Assembly (NCBI GenBank): GCA_903897855.1
Contig: CAIUDH010000094.1
Span: 1 to 35,198 of the forward strand
Reading direction: 5' to 3'
DNA length: 35,198 nt
Origin: an uncultured Bacteroidota bacterium
Lineage (GTDB): Bacteria > Bacteroidota > Bacteroidia > UKL13-3
Shown: positions 16,585 to 26,300 of the stretch, in pieces
How positions within the stretch are numbered: position 1 is the stretch's first letter
Layout of the letters: the number at the start of each line of letters is the position of its first letter
Made by a program: the position numbers and the translations under genes
Notes under the pieces: generated by a model
The model's database searches: none
What the model was told of the DNA's origin: nothing
Seen by the model: the letters and a program-made list of their open reading frames with translations, nothing else

Positions 16585-19500
16585 TCATATGTTGAGTTTC
16601 TTTTTCCTTTGATACGCTCCAATGGATGTCATTATAAGGCCAGCTAAGATTATATATACCCAAGCAGGCACAGGCATCGGGTCGCCGGCAGCAAAGGAGT
16701 GCAAACCTGAAAGATAATAGTTCACACCGCAGTATGTCATGATTACCGACGACAATCCAAAAAGTGCCGCTACATTATAACTAAATAATCCGCTCAGTTT
16801 TGGAATGAGGTGCAGTTGAAGAATGAAGGCATAAACCAAAATGGTTATGAGTGCCCAAGATTCCTTGGCGTCCCATCCCCAGTATCTTCCCCAAGATTCA
16901 TTGGCCCAAACACCACCCAGATAAGTGCCTATACTTAGCAAGGCAATACCACCCATGAGTGCCCTCTCACTGAGATAAGATAGTTCGGTAATGATGGCCA
17001 TGATACGTTTCTTATTGTACTCTTTTAACAGCAGCATCAGCAATAAATTAATGAAGCCTAGGATGGCGCCTAGTAATAAAAAGCCATAACTACCCGCTAT
17101 TATTGATACATGGATAATGAGCCATTTAGAATTTAAAGCGGGTATTAGAGGTATTATTTCAGGATCAAGATAGCTAAGTTTCGCTATCCATAAAATAATG
17201 GCAGTTAATACCATCGTGGCCCCCATACCCCCGATTGAGTTCCTTGCAAATAGAAGTCCTGCCAAGGTGGTAGCCCAGGCAATATAGATGAGCGATTCGT
17301 AGCCATTCGTCCAAGGTGCATTTCCTGAGATATACCAACGTAATATCAAACCAGCACTGTGAAACAAAAACCCGAAAATGACGCCCGTCAATAGTAAATT
17401 GTAGCTTATCGTGAATCTCAGGGTGTGATCAACTATGGTAAGGAACAAAATTAACAATAGGAGCAACCCAATATACAGATACCAGGAAGCCAGTCTGCCA
17501 AAGATGCGAAGATTATTAAATATAATTTCAACCTCAATTTTAGGAGCTGTTGGCAGAATTGCAGCGCTCTTTTGTCGTTGAAAATCTTTAAGGTCTGAAA
17601 TAAGTCTATCGGGCAGTGTATAATCTTTGCAAAAGGCTGCTTGGTGCAAGGCCGATTGATACATGACAGAAAAACTTCCTGCCATTTGGTTGGAATATGA
17701 AAGTTCTTTAACACGGTAATCACGTTCAGGAGCTCCTGTCCATACGTTCATGGTATCATCATTAAGTGGGAATGTGCTAATCGCTGTTCCGTTTAAAATC
17801 GATGCTAAGAGGTTTACCCGTTCATCTACTCGGAGCAGTTCTATTTCTAACGTACCACGGTCCATGGGTTTGGTATGATAGGCTGCATTTACTTCTTGCT
17901 TTATTTTATAGGAGCCGTCAGAATTAAAAAAGTCTTTAAAGGAGGCACGTTTCAATTCTGTATTTAAGAGTAGTCGGGTGTGTGAGCCTAATTTTATAAG
18001 AGGTATCGTGTCCCAAGCTTGGTTGGACGAATAAATGCCGAGAACAACCTGGTCTGCATTTAAATCATCATAGGATTCCTTGCCTGATATTTTTCTTAGT
18101 ATTTCTCTGTCTAAGGTATGCATCGGTTTCATACGACCATTCACATCTTGCATCACGAGATAACTAAAAAGTTTTGCGTGTTCTATAGATAGGGGTGGAT
18201 CCTTGGGCTTTATTTCTGGCTGAGCAGGGCTAACGATACTGAGTGCTAGAAGTAGGAGGATGTAAAAAGAACGACTCGCCCTCATTAATAAAATCTTTCT
18301 CGACAGTTGATTGAAGCGGCTTTTTCTATTCAAAAAAGTTAGGACGAAGCTCAAAGTTAAAAGGCCATAACCGATATAAGAAACCCAAGTACCCCAATAG
18401 TCGTGGGTAACAATGAAGTAGGTGCCTTTTTCGTCCATATCAAAAGTCGATTGTAAGAACCGGTAACGATCGTATTGAAGAAAATTATTCATGAATATTT
18501 TAAAATTCATGGTGGCATTGCTTCTCTCATCAATCACTTGCACCTCACTCGCAAAAAATGAAGCACTGTTGGTGCTCGGATATCGGTCTATGCTAAAATC
18601 TTTAAGCGTAATTTTAAAGGGGAGAATAACCGGTTTCGCCCCATACGACACCGACAATTTTAGATGGTTTTCCTCTACCGTTATGGGAATGCCTTGTAGG
18701 CCTGATTGTCCGTACACGGATTGTTCACTTAGTTTTCCATTGATGGTCAGTTCACAGCGTAACTCTACGATGCTTTCACTCTCTATTTTACGGTCGCCAC
18801 TAACCACCGAAAGCTGCCCCCCGCTAAAATAATCTGCCACCATAAAACTGTTTTCACTGTCAGCATACTGCGCTCTTAATAGCAGTGGATAAGGGTTTTG
18901 CGAAGGGATGAGCGTGTCTGTTTTTTGAGTATCCATCGACTTCTGAGTATACACATTTTCAGAAAGGAAGCACAAAGAGTCCGCTTTCTTAATGATGTTG
19001 AAAGCACCGGGTATCAAGTTCTCTGCGAAGTTAAAAACCAGCCCATGGATGCGTAAAGACTGGCCTTCCTTCACAAAATATTCGGTGCTCCCAAAAACAA
19101 TTTTAAGGGTGGGCTTACCAGAGGCTGAGGGTACAAAGGTTTGTATGGGGTTGGGGATGAATTCTTTTAGCTTTATTCGAATCAGGTTAGAGCCCACCGT
19201 GTAGGATTGATCAAAATGATTATTACCAATAGAAGCAAATAGGACCCGCTCGTCAAACTCCCAATTTTGCTCATTGGTTACCACTTTAAAATGTAAATAG
19301 TTTTCTGAAGATAAGCATACGTTGGTGGTGTTACCTTCTCTAATATGCAGGGTACCATCAAAGCTAAAATATCTGGTAATTCCAGCCCCGATGAGAATTG
19401 TAATGATGGCCAGATGAAGTATTAGCGAAGCCCATTTTTTTTGCTGAATGATTCGAGAGGTTGAAATGTTCCTGAGAAGAGTTAATGCGAATAAAACCAA

Positions 19501-19677
19501 GAGTAATTCGAACCAATGGCTTTTGAATATTATTTTTCGAACTGCACTCGAACCGAAATCGTTTTCGATAAATGTTGCTATTCCAATCGCAGTGGCAAAA
19601 AGAAGGATGTAGATTGCAGCCGCTTTGGTACTCAATATCTGGCGTAGGATTTTTTTTATTGTATCCAATATTTTCAT
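16585..19677 (-). CDS. ccsBA: Fused CcsB(ResB)-CcsA cytochrome c maturation protein (system II)
   Basis: 1030 residues. The N-terminal ResB/CcsB part has membrane helices at about 20-35, 56-70 and 85-102, a large periplasmic domain (about 105-425) and a helix near 432-450. A second helix and periplasmic insert (about 468-730) lead into the CcsA part (735-1030) with the tryptophan-rich haem motif WGRYWGWDAKESW at 929-941. These fusions export haem and ligate it to CXXCH motifs of c-type cytochromes, such as the di-haem protein at 1138. Of the four haem-related histidines known in such fusions, likely equivalents are His88, His856 and His993; the fourth position is Asn786. It starts 32 nt after the esterase gene stop and is probably co-transcribed with it. 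Confidence 0.9.
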   Translation of the reverse strand: MKILDTIKKILRQILSTKAAAIYILLFATAIGIATFIENDFGSSAVRKIIFKSHWFELLLVLFALTLLRNISTSRIIQQKKWASLILHLAIITILIGAGITRYFSFDGTLHIREGNTTNVCLSSENYLHFKVVTNEQNWEFDERVLFASIGNNHFDQSYTVGSNLIRIKLKEFIPNPIQTFVPSASGKPTLKIVFGSTEYFVKEGQSLRIHGLVFNFAENLIPGAFNIIKKADSLCFLSENVYTQKSMDTQKTDTLIPSQNPYPLLLRAQYADSENSFMVADYFSGGQLSVVSGDRKIESESIVELRCELTINGKLSEQSVYGQSGLQGIPITVEENHLKLSVSYGAKPVILPFKITLKDFSIDRYPSTNSASFFASEVQVIDERSNATMNFKIFMNNFLQYDRYRFLQSTFDMDEKGTYFIVTHDYWGTWVSYIGYGLLTLSFVLTFLNRKSRFNQLSRKILLMRASRSFYILLLLALSIVSPAQPEIKPKDPPLSIEHAKLFSYLVMQDVNGRMKPMHTLDREILRKISGKESYDDLNADQVVLGIYSSNQAWDTIPLIKLGSHTRLLLNTELKRASFKDFFNSDGSYKIKQEVNAAYHTKPMDRGTLEIELLRVDERVNLLASILNGTAISTFPLNDDTMNVWTGAPERDYRVKELSYSNQMAGSFSVMYQSALHQAAFCKDYTLPDRLISDLKDFQRQKSAAILPTAPKIEVEIIFNNLRIFGRLASWYLYIGLLLLLILFLTIVDHTLRFTISYNLLLTGVIFGFLFHSAGLILRWYISGNAPWTNGYESLIYIAWATTLAGLLFARNSIGGMGATMVLTAIILWIAKLSYLDPEIIPLIPALNSKWLIIHVSIIAGSYGFLLLGAILGFINLLLMLLLKEYNKKRIMAIITELSYLSERALMGGIALLSIGTYLGGVWANESWGRYWGWDAKESWALITILVYAFILQLHLIPKLSGLFSYNVAALFGLSSVIMTYCGVNYYLSGLHSFAAGDPMPVPAWVYIILAGLIMTSIGAYQRKKKLNI

Positions 19678-19709
19678 CCGTGTTTTTTTTTAAATTTACT
19701 TCAATGGAT

Positions 19710-20444
19710 TTATAAAAACCGGGTCTCCAGGTAATGAGGTAAGATGGCTCTCCAGGTAGGCCAGTCGTGTTTCCACTCTTTTCCCCAAACATCGAGCTCA
19801 TAGGTGATTCCTTTATTATAGAGTACTCCTGCAAACTTTTTTGATGATTCAGAATCTTCAAAATCACCACTGCCGGTGACGATATGGATATGACTGCTTT
19901 TCTTTATGTTTTCGAGAATGGATTCATCCATTAAATTTGGCAGGTATTGCATGGGAGAATTAAAATAAACCTGTTCATCATGATATCCTTTGGTGTATTC
20001 AGCCAAGTCGTAAACGCCGCTCATGGCAATTACTCCATTGATTAGGTCGGGACGTTTTAAAAAAAGGTTCATGCTGTGGAGGGCACCAAACGAAGCGCCA
20101 CTTAAAATTAGGGGCGTTTCTTCTGAGGTGTTTTTCCGAATGAAGGGTACTACTTCATTAAATATATAGTCATTGAACTGGTTATGCCGAATGGCTTTAT
20201 GCTCGCCTGCCATCGAGCTGTTGAGCCAGCTCTCGTTATTGATACTGTTTACCGAAAAGACCTTTACTTTACCGTTGTTTATGAAGGGCGCCAAAGTGTC
20301 GATCATTTGAAAGCGCTCATATTCCAGGTAATCGGCAGCAGCCGTAGGTACAAAAAGTAGTGCGAAGCCCGAATGGCCGTAGGTTACGATCGGCATTTCT
20401 TTTTGAAGGGCGGGGCTATGCCAGCTATTTATTTCTCTGTGCAT
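19710..20444 (-). CDS. Esterase-family alpha/beta hydrolase (esterase D/PF00756-like)
   Basis: 244 residues from ATG 20444; a start 33 nt upstream would add residues that do not look like part of the domain. No signal peptide. The nucleophile elbow is SGASFG with Ser118, the acid is probably Asp194 (GSGDFED) and the His is His226 (WKHDWPTW), all in the order typical of the putative esterase family. Substrates of related proteins vary (S-formylglutathione, siderophore esters, acetyl-xylan). A near-consensus -7 element (minus CATCTTTG, 20482-20475) lies about 30 nt upstream. It sits ahead of the cytochrome maturation gene without an obvious functional link. Confidence 0.8.
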   Translation of the reverse strand: MHREINSWHSPALQKEMPIVTYGHSGFALLFVPTAAADYLEYERFQMIDTLAPFINNGKVKVFSVNSINNESWLNSSMAGEHKAIRHNQFNDYIFNEVVPFIRKNTSEETPLILSGASFGALHSMNLFLKRPDLINGVIAMSGVYDLAEYTKGYHDEQVYFNSPMQYLPNLMDESILENIKKSSHIHIVTGSGDFEDSESSKKFAGVLYNKGITYELDVWGKEWKHDWPTWRAILPHYLETRFL

Positions 20445-20637
20445 GATAATGTTTTTGCATTTAGTGGTATTATGCAAAGATGTTAAATTATTTAGAAATG
20501 GAGGAGGGGAATAAAAATCAATAAATATAAGTGATCAAATTAGGTTGTTCCCTATTTGATGTGCTGAAACGAATCACCAAGGTTTCCTCCCAGCCATTTT
20601 AATGTTTTCACCATCCTTTGATCTACTTTTGTATTTA

Positions 20638-20712
20638 GCCCTACCGGGGCGCCCTATTTGTAGCCAAGGGAGTTAGCCTGTATTAAGCACCGTAGGTGCG
20701 ACCTGAAGATAT
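20638..20712. repeat. Bacteroidota-type CCGTAGG interspersed repeat, two degenerate units
   Basis: Unit one starts GCCCTACCGGGGCGCCC and continues TATTTGTAGCC. Unit two contains the perfect hairpin GCACC-GTA-GGTGC (20687-20699) followed by GACCTG. Short arrays built from 'nCCGTAGGn' hairpins followed by a CCTATTTGTAG-like spacer recur in intergenic DNA of many Bacteroidota; this identification is from memory. Its function is unknown. Confidence 0.45.
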
Positions 20713-20795
20713 CCTCAATCATACTAACGTTGCTAACGGTCGATAAATCCGAAAAAAACATTGAGCAGTAAATCATATACTGAATATCCTATCAA

Positions 20796-20829
20796 ATTCA
20801 GCTTTCATATTATTAATATGATTCAGCTT
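20796..20829. promoter_or_regulatory. Palindrome flanked by direct repeats upstream of the caspase operon
   Basis: The 9-bp direct repeat ATTCAGCTT occurs at 20796-20804 and 20821-20829. Between them lies the perfect palindrome CATATTA-T-TAATATG (20806-20820). The array ends 85 nt before the first start codon and looks like a regulator binding site, though no regulator gene is adjacent. Confidence 0.4.
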
Positions 20830-20914
20830 CGTTTGTTATACTAAAATGTATTAATTTACCCTTTTTTAGAAAAACTAAATGCAAGCGAGGAAATTCGATA
20901 TTCATATAATGTGC

Positions 20915-21559
20915 ATGATAAAGCGCATGCTCCCTTTTCTAAATATACGAATGGGGCTTATCGCGGGTGTGCTGCAGTTTAGCTCCGCGATGGCGCAAAC
21001 ACCATTTCAATTGGCACCACAGCATCCGGCTCCGTACGATAAACGTTTTATTATTCCTGATATTAAGCAAGTTAACGTGATCACACTTTCTACTTTATTC
21101 TGTGTAGATTCTAAATCGATTTATAGAGACAAAGAAGCCGGGAATGTGGATACTGGATTAAATATTGGATTTGGACTGGGATACGCCAAAGCTCTTATTA
21201 ACAGCGAGTACTACGGTTTGTTTGTGGGTGTAGGATACGAATATTTCCCTTCTAAGTATCAAAGCGTGAAATGTTTTTTTGAATATAAGTCGCCCTATTT
21301 TTTCAGGCATCAGAAAATAAAATACTTTCTTAAATACAAGAAGACTTTTCTTCCACAATTCGAGTTTATTTTTCCAAAATACGAGTACCTTTATGGCTGG
21401 GATGCAATGCACCAACATTGGACACAACAGCGATTTTATTTTCTTAATATACGATCCGGCATGCTCAATTTTAATTATGGTGTTCAATTCGGCACCGCAT
21501 ATCACGTATCATCTAATGTTTTTGAGCTTTCATATAATTTATTTCCGAAAAAATGGTAA
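20915..21559 (+). CDS. Predicted exported outer-membrane beta-barrel protein, first gene of the caspase operon
   Basis: 214 residues from ATG 20915; starts at 20879 or 20909 are also in frame. The signal peptide ends at about SAMAQ. The mature chain alternates short aromatic-rich beta strands (LNIGFGLGYAKAL, YYGLFVGVGYEYF, FNYGVQFGTAYHV, FELSYNLF) with basic, Phe/Tyr-rich turns (FFRHQKIKYFLKYKKTF), a pattern suggesting a small outer-membrane barrel. I do not recognise a named family. Its stop overlaps the next start by 7 nt (ATGGTAA), so the two are translationally coupled. Position and co-expression suggest a role in anchoring or sensing for the downstream vWA lipoprotein and caspase. Confidence 0.65.
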   Translation: MIKRMLPFLNIRMGLIAGVLQFSSAMAQTPFQLAPQHPAPYDKRFIIPDIKQVNVITLSTLFCVDSKSIYRDKEAGNVDTGLNIGFGLGYAKALINSEYYGLFVGVGYEYFPSKYQSVKCFFEYKSPYFFRHQKIKYFLKYKKTFLPQFEFIFPKYEYLYGWDAMHQHWTQQRFYFLNIRSGMLNFNYGVQFGTAYHVSSNVFELSYNLFPKKW

Positions 21560-22284
21560 AGAAATTTCTACTTATGGTTGGCTTCTTTTTAACGATGCCT
21601 TCGATGGCTCAACGCATCAGCAGCGGAATACATTTCGGAACGAATATTTATGAAATTTCAACTCGAAAAGAGTACTATCTCTTTCCCGATCCACAAAACA
21701 CTTATAATGTTTACTATGGTCCCAAACGAAACCGATTTCGAGGGGGCGGTTTCTCGCCAGGAGGCTATTTACAACTTGACTATAAGGCATTCCTTAGTGG
21801 CTTAGAAGTGAATCTGGTGAACAGGAGCTATTTTGTAAAATGTTATTATATGATGGATAAATCGTTAGGTGATCGGGCCCTTGAATTTAAGGTAACACAA
21901 CAAAACACCGAAATCAATTGGTTCTCCGGCCTCAAACTCTTGAAAAGAAATCGAAATGTTATTGTATACGCAGGCTTTATTTATGCTATTGTAAATAGTA
22001 ATACAGAAGTAGGAAGAGATAACGAGAACAGTAACATATTGGGAAGAGTGTTTATGGGGAACAATGAGATGTATAATGTCATGTATAACGACCTTAATTT
22101 TTGGCGTTTGATGGGTGGTGTAGGTTATACTTGGAAAAACAGTATGCTCTCTCTTCGTTATGATTATCGTATCAATTCTGCGAGGGTAAAATTAACCAAT
22201 GAAATTAGCAGCTTCAATCTTCATTATAATTTAACCTTAAATTTTCAGAAACTAAAAAAAGGCCATTTTATATTTCAGAAATGA
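21553..22284 (+). CDS. Predicted outer-membrane beta-barrel protein, second gene of the caspase operon
   Basis: 243 residues. The signal peptide MVKKFLLMVGFFLTMPSMAQ is clear. The remainder shows alternating strands typical of porin-like outer-membrane proteins (GFSPGGYLQLDYKAF, LSGLEVNLVNRSYF, VIVYAGFIYAIV, LMGGVGYTWKNS, MLSLRYDYRI, FNLHYNLTLNF), consistent with about eight or more strands. I cannot name a family. It overlaps both neighbours (7 nt upstream, ATGA downstream). It resembles the preceding protein in architecture but not clearly in sequence. Confidence 0.7.
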   Translation: MVKKFLLMVGFFLTMPSMAQRISSGIHFGTNIYEISTRKEYYLFPDPQNTYNVYYGPKRNRFRGGGFSPGGYLQLDYKAFLSGLEVNLVNRSYFVKCYYMMDKSLGDRALEFKVTQQNTEINWFSGLKLLKRNRNVIVYAGFIYAIVNSNTEVGRDNENSNILGRVFMGNNEMYNVMYNDLNFWRLMGGVGYTWKNSMLSLRYDYRINSARVKLTNEISSFNLHYNLTLNFQKLKKGHFIFQK

Positions 22285-23312
22285 AACAGACAACTCTCCT
22301 TATTCTTGTGGCTCTTTGCTTGGGCAATTGTAAAAAAAGTACGCAACCTGTGCGCAAGGCTTTGATTGGTGCCCCTACGGCTTTTGCACTCGGTACTCAA
22401 TATATTTCCCACACCGATACCACTTTAATACTGGAAATGAAAGTCGGCGTTTTTACCAGTCGCGACCGCGAGGTTACAACCCTCAACGATAGTGCGTTTC
22501 ATTCCTGGCCTACGAGTAGCTTGGGTATTATATTTAACAAAATTGAGCAACACGAAGCACTATCGATGAATTCATTTTCTACTATCTTGGCTTTTGATCA
22601 ATCGGAATCATACGCTCAATATGATCCATTTAATCAACGATTGAGGGCGGTTAATAAAGTGCTTCTGGATATGGAAAGCGAGTCAAAGAATGAATTCGGG
22701 CTCGCCTATTATAATCGATCCGACCTGTTCAAAAACAATTTAGAAATTCGAATCCGCGACGGAGGTAGCCCCTTTCAGGTATCTCGTGAGAGCTTATTAA
22801 AATGGCAGTTTTGGATGCCTGATTATGAGAAGGGGACCGCCAATATGTATGACGCTCTGTCGATGCTTATCGATACCGTTTCAACCTATGCCAGTAATAG
22901 CAATATGTCCATCACTGTTTTCATGCATGCCATAGACGACCGTTTGGGTATTAACTATAAAACAATCATCAATAAGGCGATGGCTAAGAGAGTGAAAATT
23001 AATATCATTTCCCTCGACCCCATCAACAAGGAACTTTCTGAAATTAGCTGTCGTACTGGGGGCTTCCTGCATCTAATAGATCGCCGTACTGTTCTGGAGG
23101 TGATGGATAAAGGAGTACCTGCACTAACAAGTATACTAAAGACCCTGAGTGGCAATTTAAATATATATACTATCAACTTCACGGTAAGAAGAAGCTCTGG
23201 CACATTCTATAGTGGATATGTAGTGAATGATTACCTTTTGCTACAGGAACATGATGCTGATGGCGAAGAGAAAATTTATAACCCTTTAGGATTTTATGTT
23301 ACCATTCCATGA
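22281..23312 (+). CDS. Lipoprotein with von Willebrand factor A domain and intact MIDAS
   Basis: 343 residues. The lipoprotein signal ends at LGNC (Cys17). After about 80 residues a vWA-type Rossmann fold follows: strand STILAF then DQSES (Asp106, Ser108, Ser110), the DxSxS metal-ion-dependent adhesion motif; Thr186 in KGTANMYDAL is a candidate third ligand, and Asp219/220 in HAIDDRLG the fourth position. The strands VKINIISLD and GGFLHLI continue the fold. A C-terminal beta segment (295-343) includes an acidic EHDADGEE. Such domains bind proteins through a metal ion. ATGA overlaps with both neighbours tie it to the barrel protein and the caspase, suggesting it recruits a ligand or holds the protease at the membrane. 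Confidence 0.75.
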   Translation: MKQTTLLILVALCLGNCKKSTQPVRKALIGAPTAFALGTQYISHTDTTLILEMKVGVFTSRDREVTTLNDSAFHSWPTSSLGIIFNKIEQHEALSMNSFSTILAFDQSESYAQYDPFNQRLRAVNKVLLDMESESKNEFGLAYYNRSDLFKNNLEIRIRDGGSPFQVSRESLLKWQFWMPDYEKGTANMYDALSMLIDTVSTYASNSNMSITVFMHAIDDRLGINYKTIINKAMAKRVKINIISLDPINKELSEISCRTGGFLHLIDRRTVLEVMDKGVPALTSILKTLSGNLNIYTINFTVRRSSGTFYSGYVVNDYLLLQEHDADGEEKIYNPLGFYVTIP

Positions 23313-26300
23313 ATAAAGCCCAGTTTATTTTTTATTTCCTCCTGTTTTGCAACATCACTTTATGGACGCAAAGAGCCGAGCTTGCCATACAAAGAGGGCA
23401 TTCGAATACCATTCGATTGGTTTCGTATTCGCCATCGGGTGAGCTGTTGGCCAGTTTTGGCGATGATAAGCAATTGGTTATTTGGGATGTAAGAAAAGGG
23501 AAAGAAATAAAATCAATTTCCTTAGGACAAGACAACATCGATCAAATTGTTTTTAGTGCCGATAATCAGGGTGTCTTCATACGCCATACAGGCACGTATA
23601 GCTATTATAATATCGGTCGTTCGATTTTCGAAACATGGCCGAGTGTTGAAATTATAGCACGTAACCGCATGCATTATATTGCTTTGGATAACTTGTTTGA
23701 GGTGGTAATAAAAAATGCGAAACTTTATAAAAAGAAACCGAAGGAGAAAAAGAAAATCTTTCAGAAGTCGGCAGAATATTTTGATGAATATTTCACCGCT
23801 GTCGACGTATCGGTAGCGAACAATCTTATTATTGCGGGCAATGATGATGGTAAAGTTTATTTGTTTAAACTCTCTAACGGTGCCAAAGTGCCAGACGCTA
23901 CAGGCACTAAAAGGCGTACCTTAACAGGACATCTTTCCAATATCACGGATCTGTGTTTTAGCCCCGACCAAAATTATTTTGCTACGGCAAGCGCCGATCG
24001 TTCCATCATTATTTGGAACACCAAAACGCTTCGAATTGAAAGAAGGCTCTACACCCAATCGTTTCGAAACTATGCGCTAGCCTTTAGCGATGATGGCAAT
24101 AAGCTGGCAGTTGGAAATGAAATTGGACAAGTGAAACTCATCGACTTAGCATCCACCAATATTGCACTCATCAACTATCCTTTGCATATTCATCCGGTGA
24201 GCAAAATACAGTTCGATGGAAACGACAAGATAATGACTTCAGGATATGATAATACCCTACGCATCACCGATCTTAAAACGGGGGAATCCTCTTTTGATTT
24301 ACATTATCTCAAAGGCCTCACGATTCCTAATTTAATCAATGGTTTTTTCGAGAAGGGGTTAAAGTACTATCGAAATCCATACAGTATAATTAAGACTTTC
24401 GACCACTCAAGACAGGGTCAATACCTTGCTTATTCGGGGGTCACCAAAAGTAGAGACTATCCTATACTTCGAGTAGTTGATTTGCACTCTAAGAAGGAAA
24501 AACGTGTCGTGAAACAGGTGAAGCAAATTCAATCGATTCGGTTTGTTAGTGACAGCACTTTCATTTCCTGCGATGGAAGCGACTCGATTTGTTATTGGAC
24601 ACTCCTTCGCAATAAAATTATTTTTAATACTATTGTTTTACCAATCGAAGTAACCGATGTCGAAATTATCGATGCTCGTTACCTCCTGCTTCGAAATGGA
24701 AATTCTTTTTCTGTTTATGATGGTTTAAATAAGGTTATTATTGCTCAGTTACCCATTTTAAGCACCTGCTATACTTTTGATCGTGAAAGGGGACAATTAT
24801 TGTTTGCTGATGTAAATTACTTGATTCATTTATTCGACTTACGAGAGCACTCATTTCATGAAACAAAGGTTTTTCGTGGTCATAGCGATGAAGTACGATG
24901 CATTTCATTTCATCCCTCGAAAAACGTATTCGCATCGACAGGTTTCGATGCTTCCATAAAATTGTGGGATTTAGCTACTGGCGAACTCCTGGTATCCATT
25001 GTGCCCATTGGAAAAGACGACCGTATTGTACTCACCGAAGAAAATAAATATCTCATCTCAAAGAAAAACCTCAATTCGGTTGGCTTCAAAGTGGGCACTT
25101 CGTTTTTCCTTGCCGAACAATTTGACATGGAATATAATCGACCCGATTTGGTGCTCGAACGACTTGGTTTCACCGAACAGAAAACCCTTGATATCTATAA
25201 AAACGCCTATGTCAAACGATGGAAACGAATGAGTTATAGTGAGAGTGATACACTCCTTGCCGTGCCTAAGATAAGCCTCCTTAATGCCGACAGAATACCT
25301 TTGGTGACGAAAGAAGATAAGGTAACCATAAAAATAAAGGCCACGGATGATCGGCTACGGTTAAAGCGGCTCTTAGTGGAGGTGAATAGCATCCCTATTT
25401 ATGGTACTCAAGGTGTTGATTTAACGGCTTCACAATCCCACGCCTGGGATACACTGCTTGAAATAAAACTATCACCCGGCATGAATAAAATTTCGGTGTC
25501 ATGCATTAACGAGCAGGGCATTCAGAGTTATCGTGAAAGTTTCGAGACCGAGTTTATTGGGTCGGTAGCAAAAAGTAAAATGTATTTTATTGGGTTAGGC
25601 GTGACACATTATCAGGATACGAATTTCAATTTAAAATATGCAGCAAAAGACATCTTCGATTTAGCCTCTGGGATTAAGAAACTGTATCCCGAAGCAAAAA
25701 TTATTTTGCTTACCGATTCGGAAGCGACACGAGAGAATATCCTTAAGTTAAAGGAACAACTAATGCTGACGGGCATCAACGATAAAGTCATTATTTCGTT
25801 AAGTGGTCACGGAATTTTAGGGGATAAACTTGATTTTTATTATGCAACTCATGACATTGATTTTAGGCATCCCGAAATACGTGGACTGTTGTATGACGAT
25901 TTGGAAAGTTTGTTTGATGGAATACCGGCGAGGAATAAACTACTCTTAGTGGATGCTTGTCATAGTGGAGAAATAGATAAAACATTGGATCTTAAGGTTG
26001 ATGAAAAATCGGGAACTACGGCAGTCGCCAATGGCAAGGTGAGTGTGCCCCGAGGAGCGGAGCTACTTGTTGACAGTAATAGTATCGGGATGCAAAATAG
26101 TTTTGAGTTGATGAAAGAAGTTTTTGCCGATATCAGCCATGGAAATGGCGCTGTTGTTATAAGTGCGGCAGGAGGGTTGGAGTACGCCCTTGAAAGTAAC
26201 CGCTGGAATAACGGAGTTTTTACTTATGCTGTTTTGCAAGCATTGCAGGGGCGCAAAGCCGATTTGAACAAAGACCATAAGACAACCATCTCTGAATTAA

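Larger units (their letters stand above)
20478..20914. other. 437-bp gene-free region upstream of the caspase operon
   Basis: No gene is seen. It holds a TANNTTTG match on the plus strand (TACTTTTG, 20624-20631), an interspersed repeat fragment (20638-20712) and a palindrome with flanking direct repeats (20796-20829). If transcription starts near 20640, the operon would have a leader of about 275 nt containing the repeat. Confidence 0.6.

Noticed and set aside
19364..19870. Minus-strand frame of 168 codons spanning the esterase/ccsBA junction
   Set aside because: It lies in a different frame across two real genes on the same strand and has no protein-like features.
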